Assembly (NCBI GenBank): GCA_903932385.1
Contig: CAIZGA010000274.1
Coordinates: 1 to 15,635 of the forward strand
Direction: 5' to 3'
Origin: an uncultured Acidobacteriota bacterium
Lineage (GTDB): Bacteria > Acidobacteriota > Terriglobia > Terriglobales > Acidobacteriaceae
DNA: 15,635 bases
Shown piece after piece: positions 13,362 to 15,635 of the stretch (within the stretch, counting starts at the first letter, position 1; each line of letters begins with the position of its first letter). Made by a program: the position numbers and the translations under genes. Under the pieces are notes generated by a model. It did not search any database. It saw only the letters and a list, made by a program, of their open reading frames with translations, and had not been told where the DNA came from.

Positions 13362-14440
13362 TCATCCTCCCGCAAGATGTTCCAACGGTACACACCGAGA
13401 AAGTTCGGGTTCGCCGGCACAGGCCGCCAGCGCGCATCGGGATGCTGCAACAGGTCCGTCATCTCCATGCGCCGCACCTCGCCCTTATCCTTGCCAATCG
13501 GACCCGTGTGGTAGACGACCGTTTGCCTGCCATTTTCGGAGTTGTTCTCGGGTCCGGTAACAATCATCGAATGATACGGTGAATTTTGCCCCAATTGTCG
13601 GTAAAAAAGCAGGTCACCCGGCCGGGCCATGTGGATATCGCGGCTGATGAGATGGGTGTTCGCCTGCATCAAAGTATGTGCATCTGCGAACTGGGCATAG
13701 ACGCCGCTGGTCAGGTCTGCCGGTTGGAAGCTGCCGACTGAAGTGCGAAACAGGCCCAGCCCCAGCGGCGTTTGTGGATAGTGGTACTGACGGATGGAGG
13801 GCAGCGGCGGCATCACATCCAGCAGTCCGTCGGCCTTGGCGTCGGCCAGCCAGCGGTCGTTGTGCGCCACCAGGGCCTCGCGGTAGGCGTAGCGCAGCAG
13901 CCCGGCACAGTCATCCACCCCCTTGGGCAGCGGCTGATGCTCATATAGAAGGTCGGCAATCAGGGTGAACCAGTCGCGGAAGGCGTTGCGGTCCTCCTGT
14001 GAGTGCAGGCGAAGAAAATCCGGCGTGCCGTCAGAAAATCCATCGCTAAAGGTTGGCGTATAGCGTATGCGGTAGCTGAGCCGCCGTGGATGAAGCACTC
14101 CCCTGGATTGTACGGTCAGATTCGCAATTCCCGGCATCACGGGCGACTGTACTGTGATTAGCGCCAAATGTGACACTCTGGGTGGCTCTGGCCATACAGA
14201 ATTCACCATTGCGGGCTGTCCGTTGAGTGTTGCGCGAATATGGCTCCAATCACGGTGGCCAAAGCCGTGGAGCTGCAGTTGTGCCACATCCTGATGGTTG
14301 CCATCTGCGGGTAGGGTACCTACTGCAGTTACCTGCAGACGCAACAACCAGCCCTGCCACCAGACCAGCGCCATGAATGCGACCAGCAGACAAGCCGCAG
14401 CGAGTGGCAATGAAAATTTTCGCTTCAGTAGCGCCAACAT
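13358..14440 (-). CDS. DUF1175 family membrane-anchored protein (YfaT-like) with NlpC/P60-like Cys/His pattern
   Basis: A 360-residue protein with an N-terminal membrane anchor (about 10-34, preceded by KRK), an Ig-like segment (about 36-128, with LPADGNHQDVAQLQLHG near its start, as in bacterial Ig-like repeats), and a C-terminal domain that I assign to DUF1175. The C-terminal domain shows VDDCAGLLRYAY (175-186, C178), RPGDLLFY (273-280), PYHSMIVTG (288-296, H290) and VVYHTGP (308-314, H311), an order like the DCSG-x-V, PGD-L-F and HVGIY motifs of NlpC/P60 peptidoglycan hydrolases. Catalysis is inferred only. In E. coli the DUF1175 protein YfaT is encoded beside macroglobulin YfaS, matching this operon. 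An in-frame ATG at 14545 would add 35 residues, crossing the operator region and masking the anchor; I prefer ATG 14440. It ends in a TTGA overlap with the macroglobulin gene. No Shine-Dalgarno sequence is seen. Confidence 0.85.
   Translation of the reverse strand: MLALLKRKFSLPLAAACLLVAFMALVWWQGWLLRLQVTAVGTLPADGNHQDVAQLQLHGFGHRDWSHIRATLNGQPAMVNSVWPEPPRVSHLALITVQSPVMPGIANLTVQSRGVLHPRRLSYRIRYTPTFSDGFSDGTPDFLRLHSQEDRNAFRDWFTLIADLLYEHQPLPKGVDDCAGLLRYAYREALVAHNDRWLADAKADGLLDVMPPLPSIRQYHYPQTPLGLGLFRTSVGSFQPADLTSGVYAQFADAHTLMQANTHLISRDIHMARPGDLLFYRQLGQNSPYHSMIVTGPENNSENGRQTVVYHTGPIGKDKGEVRRMEMTDLLQHPDARWRPVPANPNFLGVYRWNILREDD
13366..13371 (-). promoter_or_regulatory. Ribosome binding site deciding the TTG start of the macroglobulin gene
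   Basis: On the minus strand GGGAGG is followed by ATGA and then the TTG start codon (13361-13359). The site is built into the last codons of the DUF1175 gene, whose TGA overlaps the TTG by three bases. Because the codon just before TTG is an in-frame stop, TTG is the most upstream start that leaves the signal peptide whole. Confidence 0.8.
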
Positions 14441-14449
14441 GCTGGCGCG

Positions 14450-14455
14450 AGTATA
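14450..14455 (-). promoter_or_regulatory. Possible -10 box for the DUF1175-macroglobulin operon
   Basis: TATACT on the minus strand matches five of six positions of TATAAT and lies nine bases before the ATG at 14440. A transcript starting about seven bases downstream of it would have a leader of about three bases. No -35 box is evident at the proper distance, so an activator or an alternative sigma factor could be involved. The evidence is weak. Confidence 0.35.
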
Positions 14456-14492
14456 GCGGGTAACGCATGGCGCGGGCGGAAATGCAGCGTGA

Positions 14493-14509
14493 AATTGGTC
14501 AGACCAATT
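14493..14509. promoter_or_regulatory. GntR/FadR-type operator palindrome upstream of the pectate lyase gene
   Basis: AATTGGTCAGACCAATT is a perfect palindrome with 8-base arms and one central base. The core TGGTC-N-GACCA is the arrangement recognised by FadR-subfamily GntR regulators (E. coli PdhR and FadR sites look alike). It ends one base before the TTGACA -35 box. A further AATTGG half-site lies at 14516-14521, just past the box, so a CCAATT-N6-AATTGG pair also straddles the -35. Binding would probably block or modulate the pectate lyase promoter, and possibly the divergent DUF1175 promoter. The regulator itself is not in the window. Confidence 0.65.
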
Positions 14510-14510
14510 C

Positions 14511-14540
14511 TTGACAATTGGAATCCCGCCAGCGTACAAA
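14511..14540 (+). promoter_or_regulatory. Promoter of the pectate lyase gene
   Basis: A perfect TTGACA -35 box (14511-14516) is followed after 18 bases by TACAAA (14535-14540), a four-of-six match to TATAAT; GTACAA with a 17-base spacer is an alternative. Transcription would start near 14547, within a base of the ATG at 14548, and no Shine-Dalgarno sequence is present, which suggests a leaderless message. Confidence 0.55.
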
Positions 14541-14547
14541 GCCATCT

Positions 14548-15635
14548 ATGCGTTTCTCTGGCTTTTTAAAATTTCAGTTCCTATTTGCCGTGCTGGCGCT
14601 CCTGCAACCGGTGCAAGCCAAGGTCATTGGGACCAATGTGATTGCACAACCGGTGACGGCAGAGCGAATTGCTCAGCTGCCGCGCGGCGAGCAGCGGGCG
14701 TGGCTCGATTATCTGAGTCGCTCCAACCTGCAGAAGCAGGCCGACAAGCAGGCATTGCAGCAGGAGATGGCGGCGGCGCACGTCACTGTTTCCAATCCCG
14801 CACCGGCCGGGCATAGCGCCAGCGGCCTGAACACCTCGCATCCGGCAGAGTGGTATGCAAGCGCGGAGGCGTTGATGATTGCACACAACGTCATCACCTA
14901 TCAGGTGCCCGATGGCGGTTGGAGCAAGAACATCGATATGGCAACAAAGCCGCGCGCGCCGGGCGACCGATATGACACTGACAACATGAACCGCTTCAGC
15001 GATCCGGAAGATTTTGACAAGCCGGTGGACGAACACTGGCACTACATTGCCACGCTGGACAACGACTCCACCTGGACGCAGATACGTTTTCTGGCGTATG
15101 TTGTAGCGGCATTGCATACTGCTGGTCGCGATGCTGAAGCGACAGCGATGCGAAGCTCGATCCAGCGTGGTGTGGAATATATGTTGGCATCGCAGTATCC
15201 CAACGGTGGTTGGCCGCAGGTGTGGCCGCTGGAAGGCGGCTACCACGACGCCATCACCATCAACGATGACGCCATGCTGCATGCGATAGAAGTACTGCTG
15301 GATGCGGCTGCGGGCAGCTCCGGTTATGAAACCATTCCCTCTGCGATGCGTAAGCGTGCGGCAGCTGCGGCACAACATGGCATCGCCTGCCTGCTGCAAT
15401 TGCAGACTACGGAGAACGGGCACAAGTCTGCATGGGCGCAACAATATGATGCGCTGACTTTGCAGCCTACCTCTGCACGTAATTATGAGATGGCATCCAT
15501 CTCCAGCGGCGAGAGCGCATCCATCGTCAGCTACTTTATGGAGATGAAAAATCCAACGCCGCAGATTGTAGCCTCGGTTTACGCAGCGGCTGCATGGTTC
15601 CAGAAGACAGCGGTCTATGGTTATCGCTTCGGCAG
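14548..15635 (+). CDS. Secreted pectate lyase, polysaccharide lyase family 10 (3' end beyond the window)
   Basis: The frame is open for 362 codons from ATG 14548 to the window edge, so the gene is cut by the window. Residues 1-24 are a Sec signal peptide ending PVQA. Residues 100-362 carry the PL10 pectate lyase pattern: EWYASAEALMIAHNVITYQ (101-119), DGGWSKNIDMA (122-132), TLDNDSTWTQIRFLA (169-183), SQYPNGGWPQVWPL (215-228), AITINDDAM (235-243; calcium-binding-type Asp) and ARNYEMASISSGES (310-323; R311 at the place of the catalytic arginine). It would cleave polygalacturonate by calcium-dependent beta-elimination outside the cytoplasm. Residues 25-99 form a charged, Gln-rich linker without an obvious fold. 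It diverges from DUF1175 and is probably under the GntR-type operator directly upstream, which fits control by pectin breakdown products. Confidence 0.93.
   Translation, partial: MRFSGFLKFQFLFAVLALLQPVQAKVIGTNVIAQPVTAERIAQLPRGEQRAWLDYLSRSNLQKQADKQALQQEMAAAHVTVSNPAPAGHSASGLNTSHPAEWYASAEALMIAHNVITYQVPDGGWSKNIDMATKPRAPGDRYDTDNMNRFSDPEDFDKPVDEHWHYIATLDNDSTWTQIRFLAYVVAALHTAGRDAEATAMRSSIQRGVEYMLASQYPNGGWPQVWPLEGGYHDAITINDDAMLHAIEVLLDAAAGSSGYETIPSAMRKRAAAAAQHGIACLLQLQTTENGHKSAWAQQYDALTLQPTSARNYEMASISSGESASIVSYFMEMKNPTPQIVASVYAAAAWFQKTAVYGYRFG

Noticed and set aside
14441..14545. N-terminal extension of the DUF1175 protein to ATG 14545
   Set aside because: It would put 35 polar residues before the membrane anchor and run through the palindrome and the pectate lyase promoter; ATG 14440 gives a proper signal anchor.
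14581..15444. 287-codon open frame on the minus strand
   Set aside because: It lies antisense to the pectate lyase, whose plus-strand frame has a signal peptide and many PL10 motifs and runs past the window edge. The minus-strand translation has no recognisable domain.
1..15635. tRNA, rRNA, CRISPR arrays, insertion sequences or integrase genes
   Set aside because: Nothing with cloverleaf-like spacing, repeat-spacer periodicity, transposase motifs or terminal inverted repeats was seen; coding density leaves little space for them.

Overview
The window looks like chromosomal DNA of a free-living, GC-moderate Gram-negative bacterium. The gene set (an aerobic purine-to-allantoin pathway, a periplasmic alpha-2-macroglobulin, a SpoIID-like protein, a family-10 pectate lyase) and the general sequence style fit soil Acidobacteriota (Acidobacteriaceae-like). 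That placement is an inference from gene content; there is no rRNA or other phylogenetic marker here. The window is gene-dense, has no gene-free stretch longer than about 300 bases, and shows no RNA genes, insertion sequences, CRISPR or phage genes.

Region 1 (1-5208): purine catabolism. The plus strand carries the C-terminal end of the molybdenum subunit of xanthine dehydrogenase, its [2Fe-2S] subunit, its FAD subunit and OHCU decarboxylase, each joined to the next by an ATGA overlap. After a 114-base gap with a CRP/FNR-like palindrome and a hairpin come 5-hydroxyisourate hydrolase and cofactor-free uricase. Together they convert hypoxanthine/xanthine to urate and then to S-allantoin. Converging from the minus strand, with only 3 bases between stop codons, are a MocA-like molybdenum-cofactor cytidylyltransferase and an XdhC-type chaperone, which would prepare and insert the cofactor of that xanthine dehydrogenase.

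Region 2 (5209-14440): a cell-envelope module in two convergent operons. Plus strand: a small secreted penicillin-binding-type transpeptidase with complete SxxK/SxN/KTG motifs, coupled (GTGA) to a secreted SpoIID-domain protein with a C-terminal HExxH metallopeptidase-like domain. Minus strand: a membrane-anchored DUF1175 protein with an NlpC/P60-like Cys/His pattern, then (TTGA overlap) a 1563-residue periplasmic alpha-2-macroglobulin with an intact Cys-Thr-Glu-Gln thioester, then (GTGA overlap) a six-helix membrane protein. The last gene of each operon overlaps the other tail-to-tail by 121 bases. DUF1175 next to a macroglobulin recalls the E. coli yfaT-yfaS pair; the company of peptidoglycan enzymes suggests a combined protease-trapping and wall-remodelling system. 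This is the most interesting part of the window.

Region 3 (14441-15635): pectin degradation. A divergent intergenic region holds a perfect 17-base GntR/FadR-type palindrome one base upstream of a consensus TTGACA box, followed by a secreted PL10 pectate lyase that runs off the window end.

The genes that begin transcription units (xdhC-like, transpeptidase, DUF1175, pectate lyase) lack Shine-Dalgarno sequences and have a TA-led hexamer 7-12 bases before the start codon, suggesting leaderless messages; most distal genes have good Shine-Dalgarno sequences and often GTG or TTG starts.
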